From NCBI RefSeq assembly GCF_000735585.1, contig NZ_JNNO01000023.1:186001-250000 (forward strand): DNA of 64,000 bases. Reading direction: 5' to 3'. The translations under genes were made by a program, and so were the position numbers. Below the pieces are notes generated by a model, which ran no database searches, had not been told where the DNA came from, and was given only the letters and a program-made list of their open reading frames with translations. Source of the DNA: Devosia sp. LC5 (lineage in GTDB: Bacteria > Pseudomonadota > Alphaproteobacteria > Rhizobiales > Devosiaceae). How positions within the stretch are numbered: the stretch's first letter is position 1; the number at the start of each line of letters is the position of its first letter. Shown piece by piece: positions 47,318 through 56,346 of this stretch.

Positions 47318-48973
47318 TTACCGCGTTAGCGGCTTGTAAGTCGCGCGCTTGGGGTTCACCGCGTCGGCGCCGAGGCGGCGGACCTTGTCGGCTTCGTAGT
47401 CGGCAAAATTGCCTTCGAACCATTCCACGTGGCTATTGCCTTCAAAGGCCAGCATGTGGGTCGCCAGGCGATCGAGGAACATGCGATCGTGGCTGATGAT
47501 CACGGCGCAGCCGGCGAATTCCTCCAGCGCTTCTTCCAAGGCGGCGAGGGTTTCGGTGTCCAGATCATTGGTGGGCTCGTCAAGGAGCAGCACATTGGCG
47601 CCGCTCTTGAGCATCTTGGCCAGGTGCACGCGATTGCGCTGCCCGCCCGACAGATTGCCCACCTTCTGCTGCTGGTCGCCGCCCTTGAAGTTGAAGGACG
47701 AGGTATAGGCGCGCGAATTGACCTCGCGCTTGCCCAGCATCAGCACTTCGTCGCCTTCCGAGATTTCCTCCCAGACGGTCTTGTTGGGGTTGAGGCTATC
47801 GCGGCTCTGGTCGACATAGCCAAGATGCACGCTCTCGGCCACGGTGACTGTGCCCGCATCGGGTGTTTCCTGCCCGGTCAGCATGCGGAACAGGGTGGTC
47901 TTGCCAGCGCCATTGGGGCCGATAATGCCCACAATGCCGCCTGGGGGCAGCTTGAAGCTGAGATTGTCGATCAGCACGCGATCGCCATAGGACTTGGACA
48001 GGCCCTCGATGTCGATGACGTTCTGGCCCAGGCGTTCGCCGGGCGGAATGACGATCTGTGCCGTGCCCGACTGGGTGCGGGCCTCGTTGATCTTGACCAG
48101 TTCGTCATAGGCCTTGAGGCGGGCCTTGGACTTGGACTGTCTTGCTTGTGGAGATTGCCCCATCCATTCGCGCTCGCGTTCCAGCACCTTGGCGCGGGCG
48201 GCGTCTTCGGATTTTTCCTGGGCGAAGCGCTTGGCCTTGGCGGCGAGATAGGCCGAGTAATTGCCCTCATAGGGCACACCGCGGCCGCGATCGAGCTCCA
48301 GAATCCAGCCGGTGACATTGTCGAGGAAGTAGCGATCGTGAGTGATGATCAGCACCGCGCCCTCGAACTCGCGCAGATGGCGCTCGAGCCAGGCCGTGGT
48401 TTCGGCATCCAGATGGTTGGTCGGCTCGTCCAGCAGCAGCAGGTCGGGCTTGGAGAGCAGCAGCGCGCAGAGCGCGACGCGGCGGCGTTCACCACCCGAC
48501 AGCTTGGTCACGTCGGCATCGCCCGGAGGGCAACCCAAGGCTTCCATGGCGACTTCGACCTGCGATTCGAGATCCCACAGGTTTTCGGCGTCGATCTGGT
48601 CCTGCAGCTTGCTGGCCTCGTCGGCGGTCTCGTCGGAATAGTCCATCATCAGCTCGTTGTAGCGATCGATGACGGCCTTCTTTTCCTTGACCCCGGTCAT
48701 GACATTGCCGAGCACGTTGAGCGCCGGATCAAGCTCGGGCTCCTGGCTGAGATAACCGACCCTGGCGCCCTGGGCGACCCAGGCTTCGCCGGTGAATTCG
48801 GTATCGATGCCGGCCATGATCTTGAGCAGCGTCGATTTACCCGAGCCATTGGGGCCCAAAACGCCAATCTTGGCATCGGGGTAGAAGGAGAGATGGATAT
48901 TGTCCAAGACCTTTTTGCCCCCGGCATAGGCTTTGGACATTCCGTGCATGTGATAGATGAACTGGCGAGCCAT
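47318..48973 (-). CDS. ettA: Energy-dependent translational throttle protein EttA (ABC-F)
   Basis: ABC-F ATPase that binds the ribosomal E site and gates the first elongation step according to energy state. Two ATPase domains are present: Walker A GPNGSGKST with signature LSGGERRRVALC, and GPNGAGKTT with LSGGQRNRVHLA; each ends in a DEPTN motif. The arm domain between them (IDRYNELMMDYSDETADEASKLQDQIDAENLWD) and the linker with REREWMGQSPQARQSKSKARL identify EttA. The length of 551 residues is normal. Confidence 0.96.
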   Translation of the reverse strand: MARQFIYHMHGMSKAYAGGKKVLDNIHLSFYPDAKIGVLGPNGSGKSTLLKIMAGIDTEFTGEAWVAQGARVGYLSQEPELDPALNVLGNVMTGVKEKKAVIDRYNELMMDYSDETADEASKLQDQIDAENLWDLESQVEVAMEALGCPPGDADVTKLSGGERRRVALCALLLSKPDLLLLDEPTNHLDAETTAWLERHLREFEGAVLIITHDRYFLDNVTGWILELDRGRGVPYEGNYSAYLAAKAKRFAQEKSEDAARAKVLEREREWMGQSPQARQSKSKARLKAYDELVKINEARTQSGTAQIVIPPGERLGQNVIDIEGLSKSYGDRVLIDNLSFKLPPGGIVGIIGPNGAGKTTLFRMLTGQETPDAGTVTVAESVHLGYVDQSRDSLNPNKTVWEEISEGDEVLMLGKREVNSRAYTSSFNFKGGDQQQKVGNLSGGQRNRVHLAKMLKSGANVLLLDEPTNDLDTETLAALEEALEEFAGCAVIISHDRMFLDRLATHMLAFEGNSHVEWFEGNFADYEADKVRRLGADAVNPKRATYKPLTR

Positions 48974-49157
48974 AGGCTTGCGGACCTCTTCGCGGCTGAT
49001 CGTGAATTTGGCCGTCTATGTAGGGCAAGCCGGGCGGCGGAGCAACGGGGCTGGCGGCGGGCAATGCACAGCGCGGGCTGGCGCCTGCCATTCCACGCAG
49101 CCGGACCACTGATCCACGCGGCGGGCGTCGATGACATTACGCCCTGGGGCAGACGTG

Positions 49158-49184
49158 CCAAGGCCCGGCGATGCCGGGCCTTGG
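49158..49184 (-). terminator. Perfect hairpin downstream of the collagen-like gene
   Basis: CCAAGGCCCGGC (49158-49169) and GCCGGGCCTTGG (49173-49184) form a 12-base-pair stem with a three-base loop, 21 bases after the stop of the 49205-50083 gene. No T run follows, so it may act as an mRNA 3'-end stabiliser rather than an intrinsic terminator. Confidence 0.55.
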
Positions 49185-49204
49185 ACAGTGCGCAATAGGC
49201 GGAT

Positions 49205-50083
49205 TTAGTAGACGTAAACCGTCAACTGCGAGCCGGAGCGCTTGACCGCAAAGACGCGGTCAGGCCCGAAGCTGGCGCGGCCGAGCGAGGTGCTGATCAA
49301 CGCGTCGTTCGCGACGGCATTGTGCAGCACCGGGCCGAGACCCGAACCGCTCAGCTGGCCTTGCAGCCAGGTCCGGATTTCCGGGCATACCCCAACGCGC
49401 TGGATCTGCACGTTCGATGCACGGGCCCAGGAGGCATCCACCCGGGTCGAGCGCACCAGGCGCACCAACTGGTTGGGCGACTGGCCGGCACAGGCCGCAT
49501 TGGCAAAGCCGCCGGCTCCACCGCCGCCGCCCGGAATGACGCCGGGGCCACCAGGGCCTCCCGGTCCGCCAGGGCTACCCGGACCGCCAGGCCCTCCGGG
49601 TCCGCCGGGGCCGCCAGGACCTCCTGGGCCACCGGGACCGCCAGGCGACCCCGGGGAGCCGATGCCAATATCAACATCGAGCAGACTGCCCCCACCAACC
49701 GAGGCGGAAACCCCCACGGTATCCAGCAGATTTACATCTGCGTCGAGCAAGCTATCACCGCCGCCCACACCAACCGTGGCGCCTGCAATCGAGCCGCCGC
49801 TGCCAACCGCGACATCTGCGTCGAGCAGGCTACCGCCCCCGGTGCCGACCGTGGCGGTCGCAAGCGGGTCTGACCCGCCCACATTCACGTCAAGCAGGCT
49901 ATCGCTGCCGCCGATACCAATATTGATCAAACCGGAATCGGAGGCAGACCCCGAACCAAGATTAATCAAACTGCTATCGCCGTCATCACCCAGAATATCG
50001 CCAAGCAAGTTCTGGGAAAATGCGGGCATTGCGGTACTCGCAAGAAAAGCTCCGGCGAGAAGTATAGAAACAACCCTCTTCAT
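49205..50083 (-). CDS. Secreted collagen-like repeat protein
   Basis: A 292-residue exported protein in three parts. After the signal peptide (1-24, ending AFSQ) residues 25-140 hold imperfect repeats of [14 protein letters not shown] units that suggest stacked short strands. Residues about 142-183 are an uninterrupted Gly-X-Y tract rich in Pro ([10 protein letters not shown] type), the sequence pattern of a collagen triple helix. The C-terminal 100 residues form a compact domain with two cysteines (AACAGQSP and [10 protein letters not shown]) that could be a trimerisation or binding head. ATG 50083 has AGAGGA upstream. The role is unknown; a surface fibre or matrix component is plausible. 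Confidence 0.78.
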   Translation of the reverse strand: MKRVVSILLAGAFLASTAMPAFSQNLLGDILGDDGDSSLINLGSGSASDSGLINIGIGGSDSLLDVNVGGSDPLATATVGTGGGSLLDADVAVGSGGSIAGATVGVGGGDSLLDADVNLLDTVGVSASVGGGSLLDVDIGIGSPGSPGGPGGPGGPGGPGGPGGPGGPGSPGGPGGPGGPGVIPGGGGGAGGFANAACAGQSPNQLVRLVRSTRVDASWARASNVQIQRVGVCPEIRTWLQGQLSGSGLGPVLHNAVANDALISTSLGRASFGPDRVFAVKRSGSQLTVYVY

Positions 50084-50432
50084 CGTACGTCCTCTCATGA
50101 CACAGCCCCCTTGGCCGTGCATAGAAGACGCAGAGGCGACCATTTGGTTTCAGCGTCTCGCCAACACCTTGGAATCATGCAGAACGGCGCGTAAATCACG
50201 CTGTGCAATTTTCATAAACTCTTCAAAGAACTTGAAGAAAAGGGCGCGAAACCGGAGTTTCGCGCCCCACCGGAGACACCACAAAGGAGCGTCAGCCTCT
50301 GCAGCAGTCCACCGAACGTTGGCGCGTCGAAACGGCGACACACCAATGTGGGCCCGCCATAGGCAGGCTCGGTAAATTAAACGGGGTTGGGCAGCATGAG
50401 TTCCCGGCAAGCCGCAGACGTGATCGGTCCGA
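50084..50432. other. Intergenic region with a terminator for the two-component operon
   Basis: About 350 bases between the collagen-like gene and the response-regulator gene. No convincing gene is visible; an open frame across 50150-50461 lacks codon bias and overlaps the response regulator's end. It holds the hairpin at 50234-50267 and must contain the promoter of the collagen-like gene. Confidence 0.6.
50234..50267 (-). terminator. Rho-independent terminator after the response-regulator gene
   Basis: On the minus strand GGGCGCGAAA (50258-50267) pairs with TTTCGCGCCC (50242-50251) and is followed by TTTTCTTC. It lies about 165 bases after the response-regulator stop and closes the kinase-regulator transcript. 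Confidence 0.75.
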
Positions 50433-51362
50433 TCAATCCTCGAGGGATGACTGCAGTACATGGGTGGCGCGGATGGCGGCCGAGGCGCGGTTTTCCACCC
50501 CGAGCTTGGAATAGACCTGTTCCAGATGCTTGTTCACGGTGCGCGGGCTGAGGCCCAGGATATCGCCGATATCGCGATTGGACTTGCCGCGGGCGATCCA
50601 CAGCAGCACCTCGCTCTCGCGCTGCGTCAGGCCGAACTGGCGGCGCAGGATGCCATCCTGGTTCTCGTCGCCCGGCGTGAGCAGGCGGAACAGATATTCG
50701 TCGGCCCCGATCATGCCCAGGCACATCAGCTGGATCCGCGCACCATTGCCCGGCTCCAGCATAAGGCTGTCGCCAGCGATGGAATTGGCGCCCGCACGGG
50801 CATCAAGCCAGGGCCGGACCTGCTTGGCGATAAAGCTGGCGGCATCCATGCCGGGCATAATGCGCTCCAACAGCTTGCCCGCCTGCGGTGTCGCCCACAG
50901 GGTCAGGCCACCACTCGACAGGGCCATCAAATGGCGGCCTGCGGCGTCGAGCGCAACGCGAGCGCTCTGCGCCCGGCGGGCATTGGCCAGGTGGACGCGG
51001 ATGCGGGCGCGCAATTCATCCAGATTGATGGGCTTGGTGAGGTAATCCACCCCGCCCACATCGAGCGCATGCACGATATGCTCGGTCTCGGTCAGCCCGG
51101 TCATGAAGATCACCGGCACCTGAGCCACGCTGGGCATGGCCTTGAGCCGCGTGCAGGTTTCAAAGCCATCGAGCCCCGGCATGACTGCATCCATCAGGAT
51201 GATATCGGGCACGATCTTGTTGGCAATGCTCAGGGCAGCCTCGCCGCTGCGAGCCAGCAGCACGGTGACGCCTTCCGCTTCCAACGCCGTGGTCAGGAAG
51301 CCCAGCGACTCGATGGAATCATCGACAACCAGGGCGATGTATTGCTTCTCAACTTCGCTCAT
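50433..51362 (-). CDS. LuxR/FixJ-type response regulator, partner of the NCS1-kinase
   Basis: A 309-residue transcription factor. The N-terminal receiver has the acidic pocket VVDDS (13-17), phosphoacceptor Asp58 in IILMDAVMPG, and the Lys of YLTKPINL near 109. A middle segment of about 100 residues (130-235) has no recognised family, and may be PAS-like. The C-terminus is a LuxR-type helix-turn-helix (LTQRESEVLLWIARGKSNRDI, LSPRTVNKHLEQVYSKLGV). ATG 51362 (MSEVEKQY) lies 14 bases inside the end of the kinase gene, so translation is coupled. A phosphorelay from the kinase's own receiver or histidine to Asp58 is expected. Target genes are probably the divergent urt operon. Confidence 0.9.
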   Translation of the reverse strand: MSEVEKQYIALVVDDSIESLGFLTTALEAEGVTVLLARSGEAALSIANKIVPDIILMDAVMPGLDGFETCTRLKAMPSVAQVPVIFMTGLTETEHIVHALDVGGVDYLTKPINLDELRARIRVHLANARRAQSARVALDAAGRHLMALSSGGLTLWATPQAGKLLERIMPGMDAASFIAKQVRPWLDARAGANSIAGDSLMLEPGNGARIQLMCLGMIGADEYLFRLLTPGDENQDGILRRQFGLTQRESEVLLWIARGKSNRDIGDILGLSPRTVNKHLEQVYSKLGVENRASAAIRATHVLQSSLED

Positions 51363-54300
51363 GTTCGCCCACGCTGTTGAGGATCGCGGCATAGCCGTCG
51401 AAATCGTAGGTCTCGATCTGCTGGCGCAAGGCCGCGACCAGCGGGCCATGGCGCGGATCGTCGGCAAGGGCCGAGAGCCGCGCATCAATGCCACGGACAT
51501 GGCCGATCTCGCCCAAGGCAAGAAGCTCGCCAACCACATCGGCGCCGGGTGAAACAATGTCGGCGGCCGGGGTCACCGGAACATCTACTGCCACTTGATC
51601 CTCAACCCAGCTGATGCCGAGATGAGCCCCGAGCTTGTCGAGCAATTGCCCGTAGTTGAGGGGCTTGGCCATGCTGTCGCTATGGCCCGTATCGGTTGTG
51701 GGTTGGCCCAGGCCATCCCCGATATTGGCCGAGAGCATGATGATGGGGGCGCCCTGCCCGCCATCGCGCAGCTTTTCCACCAGCTCCCAGCCATTCATTC
51801 CGGGCATCAGGATATCCACGAAGAACAGGTCCGGCTTGATGGCCTCGACCAGGGTGAGGCAATTGGGGCCATCGACCGCCGTCAGCACGGTAAAATCGAG
51901 CGGCACCAACAATTCGCGCATCATTTCGCGGTGTTCGGCATTGTCGTCAACCACCATGATGGTGCGGCGCGGCCCGCTATAGGTGCGGATGCGCAACTCC
52001 TCATGCGGCTTGGCGGCGGGGCGCTCCACACGGGCCAGCATCAACCGCACCTTGAAGGTGGAACCCTTGCCCGGCGTGCTCTGCACCTGGATTTCTCCGC
52101 CCAGCGTTTCCGCCAGCAGCTTGGTGATGGTGAGGCCCAGCCCCAACCCCGGCGTCAGCCGATTGCGCTCGGCCGCGCCGCGCGCGAAGGGCTCGAAGAC
52201 GCGGCCCAGATCGGCCTCGCCAATGCCGTGGCCGCTATCGGTGATGGTGAAGGTGGCCACCTGTGAGCGATAGGCCACTTCGAAGGAGACGAAGCCCGTA
52301 TCCGTGAACTTGATGGCGTTGGACAGCAGATTGACCAAGATTTGTCGCAACCGCTTTTCATCGGTGCGCACGAATTGCGGCAGGTTGGGCGCGACCTTGT
52401 AGCGGAACTCCAACCCCTTGGCCTCGCCCTGCAGGCGGAACATTTCGCGGATCTGGCTGAGGAAATCGTGGATATTGATCTCGTTGGAATAGACCTGCAA
52501 CCGGCCGGCCTCGATGCGGGAAATGTCGAGCAGCCCGTCGATCAGGCCCGATAGATGCTCGGCGCTGCGGCGGATGACCTTGACCGAGGCGCGGCGTGGC
52601 GCGGGCACGGTCTCGTCGCGCTCAAGGATTTGCGCATAGCCCAGCACGGCATTGAGCGGGGTGCGCAATTCGTGGCTGAGGCCCACCACATAGCGGCTCT
52701 TGGCCTGATTGGCGGCTTCGGCGACTTCCTTGGCCTTTTGCAGCGCCGCGTCGGTGCGGTTATGGGCGGCGATTTCCTTCATCAGCAGCGTGTTCTGCCG
52801 CGAGCTTTCTTCCTCGGCCACCAGACGGCTGTCATGCGCCAGCACGAGGAACCAGGCGACAATGCCCGCCACAACCGCAAAGACGAAGAAGACGACGAGG
52901 ATCGTGCCGCCCACCACCTCCTCGGTGTCAGGTGCGGCGCCAGCGGCGAAATAGTAGATCAGGCCGAGGATCGAGCCGATCAGCGCCAGCGAAATGCAGA
53001 ACGATATGCCATAGCGGCCCAACCGGCTTTGCAGCTTGTCGATCGCCCAATCGGGCAGGATGCTAGCGGCGACGGCGCGGGTCTGCGCGCGGAAATGCGC
53101 ATTGGGCTTGCACATGTCATGGCAGCGCGCATCGAGCGAACAGCAGAGGGAGCAGATCGGGGCAGCATAGGCCGGGCACCATGCCATGTCCTCGGGCTCG
53201 AAGGGGTGTTCACAAATCGAGCAGGTCACCGATTTGAGGTTCTGCCACTGCTTGCGCGGCTTGCGGGCCAGATAATATTTGCCCTTGGTGGCCCATGCGA
53301 TGGTGGGCGAGGCGATAAAGGCCACGACCAGCGCGATATAGGGCGCCAAGGCAGCAGCCATTTCGCCAAAGACGCCAAAATGGGCCACCAGCGCCACCAC
53401 GGCCGAGAGCAGCATGGAGCCCAGCCCCACCGGATTGATGTCATAGAGATGGGCGCGCTTGAACTCGATGCCAGGAGGGGCCAGGCCGAGCGGCTTGTTG
53501 ATGAAGAGGTCAGCCGAAATCGAACAGAGCCAGGCCATGGCGATGATCGAGAAAATGCCCAGGGTCTCCTCGAGCAGCCTGTAGATGCCCAGTTCCATCA
53601 GCAGCAGGGCGATGCCGACATTGAACAATAGCCAGACCACGCGGCCGGGATGGCTGTGGGTCAGCCGGGAGAAGAAGTTCGACCAGGCGAGCGAGCCCGC
53701 ATAGGCGTTCATCACATTGATCTTGAGCTGGCTGACCACCACGAACACGGCCATCAGCAACAGCGCCACCACCTCATTGGGGATCATGTAGCCAAAGGCG
53801 ATGGAGTACATATAGCCGGGCTCGGAGGCATGCTCGGGCGACACGCCCGATGAGAGCGCCAGATAAGCGAGGAAGGAGCCGGCCAAGAGCTTGGGCGCGC
53901 CGACCACGACCCACCCTGCCCCCGCCAGGAATATCGCCAGCTTGTGCCGGAACTTGGAACTACCCTGGGCCGGCAGGAAGCGCAGGAAATCGACCTGCTC
54001 GCCAATCTGGGTCATCAGCGCCAGAATCACCGCCGAGGCCGCGCCGAACTTGGCGACGTCGAACGGGGCAATGCTGCCCGCTACGCCTTCGGGCTGGCCC
54101 AGGCCGCCAAAGGCGCGCCATAGATCGAATTTCTCCCAATCCATGAAGGCGATGAAGAAGAACGGCGCAATATTGAGGATGATCCAGATCGGCTGCGTCC
54201 AGATCTGGAACCGGCTGATCATCCGCACACCATGCGTCACCAGCGGAATGACGATGATGGCGCTGATGATATGGCCGATCCACAGCGGAATGCCGAAGGC

Positions 54301-54726
54301 CAATTGCAGGGCGCTCGACATGATCGAGGCCTCGATGGCGAAGAGGATGAAAGTGAAGCTGGCATAGATCAGCGAGGTAATGGTCGAGCCGATATAGCCA
54401 AAGCTGGCGCCCCGGGTCAGCAGGTCGATATCGACGCCATGCCGCCGCGCATAACGGGAAATGGGCACCCCGACCAACAAGATCGCGATGGAGGCGATCA
54501 ACACCGCGATCATCGCATTGGTCGTGCCATAGGAGAGCGTGATGGCTCCGCCAATGGCTTCGAGCGCCAGGAACGAGATGGCGCCTATCGCGGTCTGCGA
54601 AATGGTGTCGCTGGAATATCGGCGCGCCGACTTTGCGGTAAAGCGCAGCGCATAGTCTTCCAGCGTCTGGTCGGCGACCCAGCGATTATATTCGCGCCTG
54701 ATCGGAATAATACGCTGCCGCGCCAT
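51349..54726 (-). CDS. Hybrid histidine kinase with N-terminal NCS1 transporter domain
   Basis: An 1125-residue membrane kinase. Residues about 15-485 match an NCS1-type (cytosine/allantoin/uracil) permease, with roughly 12 helices, including ITLSYGTTNAMIAV, the MTQIGEQVDFLRFLP block and SQLKINVMNAYAGSLAWSNFF. Next is a cysteine-rich segment (Cys502, 505, 517, 525, 528, 529, 535, 539) that probably binds metal, then two further helices (575-593 and 606-630). A coiled coil leads to HisKA with the phospho-His685 in SHELRTP, HATPase (N box NLLSNAIKF, DSGHGIG, GLGLGL) and a receiver with Asp971 in FFVDILMPG. The logic resembles CrbS-type kinases, where a solute symporter domain is fused to a kinase; here the sensor is NCS1. 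It is divergent from urtA, 245 bases apart. Confidence 0.92.
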   Translation of the reverse strand: MARQRIIPIRREYNRWVADQTLEDYALRFTAKSARRYSSDTISQTAIGAISFLALEAIGGAITLSYGTTNAMIAVLIASIAILLVGVPISRYARRHGVDIDLLTRGASFGYIGSTITSLIYASFTFILFAIEASIMSSALQLAFGIPLWIGHIISAIIVIPLVTHGVRMISRFQIWTQPIWIILNIAPFFFIAFMDWEKFDLWRAFGGLGQPEGVAGSIAPFDVAKFGAASAVILALMTQIGEQVDFLRFLPAQGSSKFRHKLAIFLAGAGWVVVGAPKLLAGSFLAYLALSSGVSPEHASEPGYMYSIAFGYMIPNEVVALLLMAVFVVVSQLKINVMNAYAGSLAWSNFFSRLTHSHPGRVVWLLFNVGIALLLMELGIYRLLEETLGIFSIIAMAWLCSISADLFINKPLGLAPPGIEFKRAHLYDINPVGLGSMLLSAVVALVAHFGVFGEMAAALAPYIALVVAFIASPTIAWATKGKYYLARKPRKQWQNLKSVTCSICEHPFEPEDMAWCPAYAAPICSLCCSLDARCHDMCKPNAHFRAQTRAVAASILPDWAIDKLQSRLGRYGISFCISLALIGSILGLIYYFAAGAAPDTEEVVGGTILVVFFVFAVVAGIVAWFLVLAHDSRLVAEEESSRQNTLLMKEIAAHNRTDAALQKAKEVAEAANQAKSRYVVGLSHELRTPLNAVLGYAQILERDETVPAPRRASVKVIRRSAEHLSGLIDGLLDISRIEAGRLQVYSNEINIHDFLSQIREMFRLQGEAKGLEFRYKVAPNLPQFVRTDEKRLRQILVNLLSNAIKFTDTGFVSFEVAYRSQVATFTITDSGHGIGEADLGRVFEPFARGAAERNRLTPGLGLGLTITKLLAETLGGEIQVQSTPGKGSTFKVRLMLARVERPAAKPHEELRIRTYSGPRRTIMVVDDNAEHREMMRELLVPLDFTVLTAVDGPNCLTLVEAIKPDLFFVDILMPGMNGWELVEKLRDGGQGAPIIMLSANIGDGLGQPTTDTGHSDSMAKPLNYGQLLDKLGAHLGISWVEDQVAVDVPVTPAADIVSPGADVVGELLALGEIGHVRGIDARLSALADDPRHGPLVAALRQQIETYDFDGYAAILNSVGEHERS

Positions 54727-54862
54727 GGGCCCTGTCTAATTGTTAATCGCGTTGCGGGACTGCCCAAAAAACTATCGTTGTTATCTCTGCCACGCAATGC
54801 ACCGCAAAGCCAAGCCAGCCCTGCATTTTTCGTCATCTGGCTAGACCGCGTCCCAGCCGGGT

Positions 54863-54878
54863 TACGTCAATCGACGTA
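54863..54878. promoter_or_regulatory. Palindrome upstream of urtA, candidate response-regulator operator
   Basis: TACGTC (54863-54868) / GACGTA (54873-54878) with a four-base centre is a perfect inverted repeat. TACGT-type half-sites are typical of FixJ/LuxR-family response regulators. It lies 94 bases before the urtA start and 137 bases before the kinase start, in the single shared regulatory region. Confidence 0.5.
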
Positions 54879-54971
54879 TACGCCCCCGTTAACAATGGTC
54901 CCAAGGTCAGCCTCCGTGACCCATCGCCGCCTGGGGGCGTGTTGGGCAAGCGAAATGAACGAGGGACGATA

Positions 54972-56276
54972 ATGATGACTGGAAAACGCCTGATGCGCGC
55001 GCTCATGGCGCTGGGCCTCATGGCCGGAACTGCCCTGCCAGCCGTGCCGGCACTGGCGCAGGAAGACACCATCAAGGTGGGTATCCTGCACTCGCTTTCG
55101 GGCACGATGGCAATCTCGGAAACCACGCTCAAGGACACGATGCTGTTCCTGATCGACGAGCAGAACAAGAAGGGCGGCGTTCTGGGCAAGCAGCTCGAGC
55201 CGGTCGTCGTCGATATCGCGTCGGATTGGCCGCTGGCCGCTGAACTGGCCCGCCAGTTGATCGAAGTCGATCAGGTCGACGTCGTGTTCGGCTGCTGGAC
55301 CTCGGTGTGCCGCAAGTCGGTGCTGCCGGTGTTCGAGGAATTGAACGGGCTGCTGTTCTACCCCGTGCAATACGAAGGCGAAGAAAGCCAGCGCAACGTG
55401 TTCTACACCGGCGCTGCGCCTAACCAGCAGGCCATTCCGGCCGTCGATTACCTGATGGAAGAAGAAGGCGTCGAGCGCTGGGTTCTGGCAGGCACCGACT
55501 ATGTCTATCCCCAGACCACCAACAAGATTCTTGAGCAATATCTCAAGGACAAGGGCGTGGCCGCTGAAGACATCATGATCAATTATACCCCCTTCGGTCA
55601 CTCCGATTGGCAGACCATCGTCTCCGACATCAAGGCCTTCGGTTCGGCCGGCAAGAAGACCGCCGTGGTCTCCACCATCAATGGCGACGCCAACGTGCCG
55701 TTCTACCGTGAACTGGGCAACCAGGGCATCGACGCCGCCGATATTCCGGTCGTCGCCTTCTCGGTGGGTGAAGAAGAACTGGCCGGCCTCGACACCGCTC
55801 CGCTGGTGGGGCACCTGGCCGCCTGGAACTACTTCATGTCGGTTGATACCCCCGAAAATGAAGATTTCATCGCCGCCTGGCAGGCCTTTATCGGCAGCAC
55901 CGACCGCGTGACCAATGACCCGATGGAAGCCCATTATATCGGCTTCAACATGTGGGTGAAGGCCGCCGAAGCCGCCGGCACCACCGATGCCGATGCCGTT
56001 ATCGACAACATTATCGGCGTCGCCGTGCCGAACCTGTCGGGAGGCCTGGCCTCCATGGCGCCGAACCATCACATCACCAAGCCCGTACTGATCGGCGAAA
56101 TCCAGGACGATGGTCAGTTCGACATCGTCTACGAGACCCCCGGCCTGGTGCTGGGCGACGAGTGGAGCGACTTCCTGCCCGAATCCAAGCCCCTGATCGC
56201 CGATTGGCGGGCCCCGCTCTCCTGCGGCAATTTCAATACCGCCACCATGACCTGCGGCGGCGCGACCACGCCATAA
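54972..56276 (+). CDS. urtA: Urea ABC transporter substrate-binding protein UrtA
   Basis: Periplasmic urea-binding protein of the Leu/Ile/Val type. A signal peptide (about 1-31, ending PALAQ) precedes the binding lobes. UrtA features are TIKVGILHSLSGTMAISETTLKD at the N-terminus, the VDVVFGCWTSVCRKSVLPVFEE segment and VYPQTTNKILEQYL. The length of 434 residues is normal. ATG 54972 is preceded by GAGGGA. It is the first gene of the urt operon. Confidence 0.95.
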   Translation: MMTGKRLMRALMALGLMAGTALPAVPALAQEDTIKVGILHSLSGTMAISETTLKDTMLFLIDEQNKKGGVLGKQLEPVVVDIASDWPLAAELARQLIEVDQVDVVFGCWTSVCRKSVLPVFEELNGLLFYPVQYEGEESQRNVFYTGAAPNQQAIPAVDYLMEEEGVERWVLAGTDYVYPQTTNKILEQYLKDKGVAAEDIMINYTPFGHSDWQTIVSDIKAFGSAGKKTAVVSTINGDANVPFYRELGNQGIDAADIPVVAFSVGEEELAGLDTAPLVGHLAAWNYFMSVDTPENEDFIAAWQAFIGSTDRVTNDPMEAHYIGFNMWVKAAEAAGTTDADAVIDNIIGVAVPNLSGGLASMAPNHHITKPVLIGEIQDDGQFDIVYETPGLVLGDEWSDFLPESKPLIADWRAPLSCGNFNTATMTCGGATTP

Positions 56277-56346
56277 GTCCGAATTCCGGGGAAGGCGGCA
56301 CAAGCTGCCTTCCCTGTTCTTGCCGTCTTACACCTGGAGAATGCCG

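Noticed and set aside
47429-49198. A 589-codon open frame on the plus strand
   Set aside because: Antisense to ettA, whose paired ATPase motifs are complete; the open frame results from high GC and codon bias.
49550-49680. A minisatellite or sequencing artefact in the Gly-Pro tract
   Set aside because: The nine-base units are varied at third positions and keep the frame with flanking coding sequence, which supports a real coding Gly-X-Y tract.
50150-50461. A 103-codon frame in the intergenic region before the response regulator
   Set aside because: It crosses a terminator hairpin, overlaps the regulator's 3' end, has no ribosome site, and its composition (many Arg, Trp, Cys) is unlike genes here.
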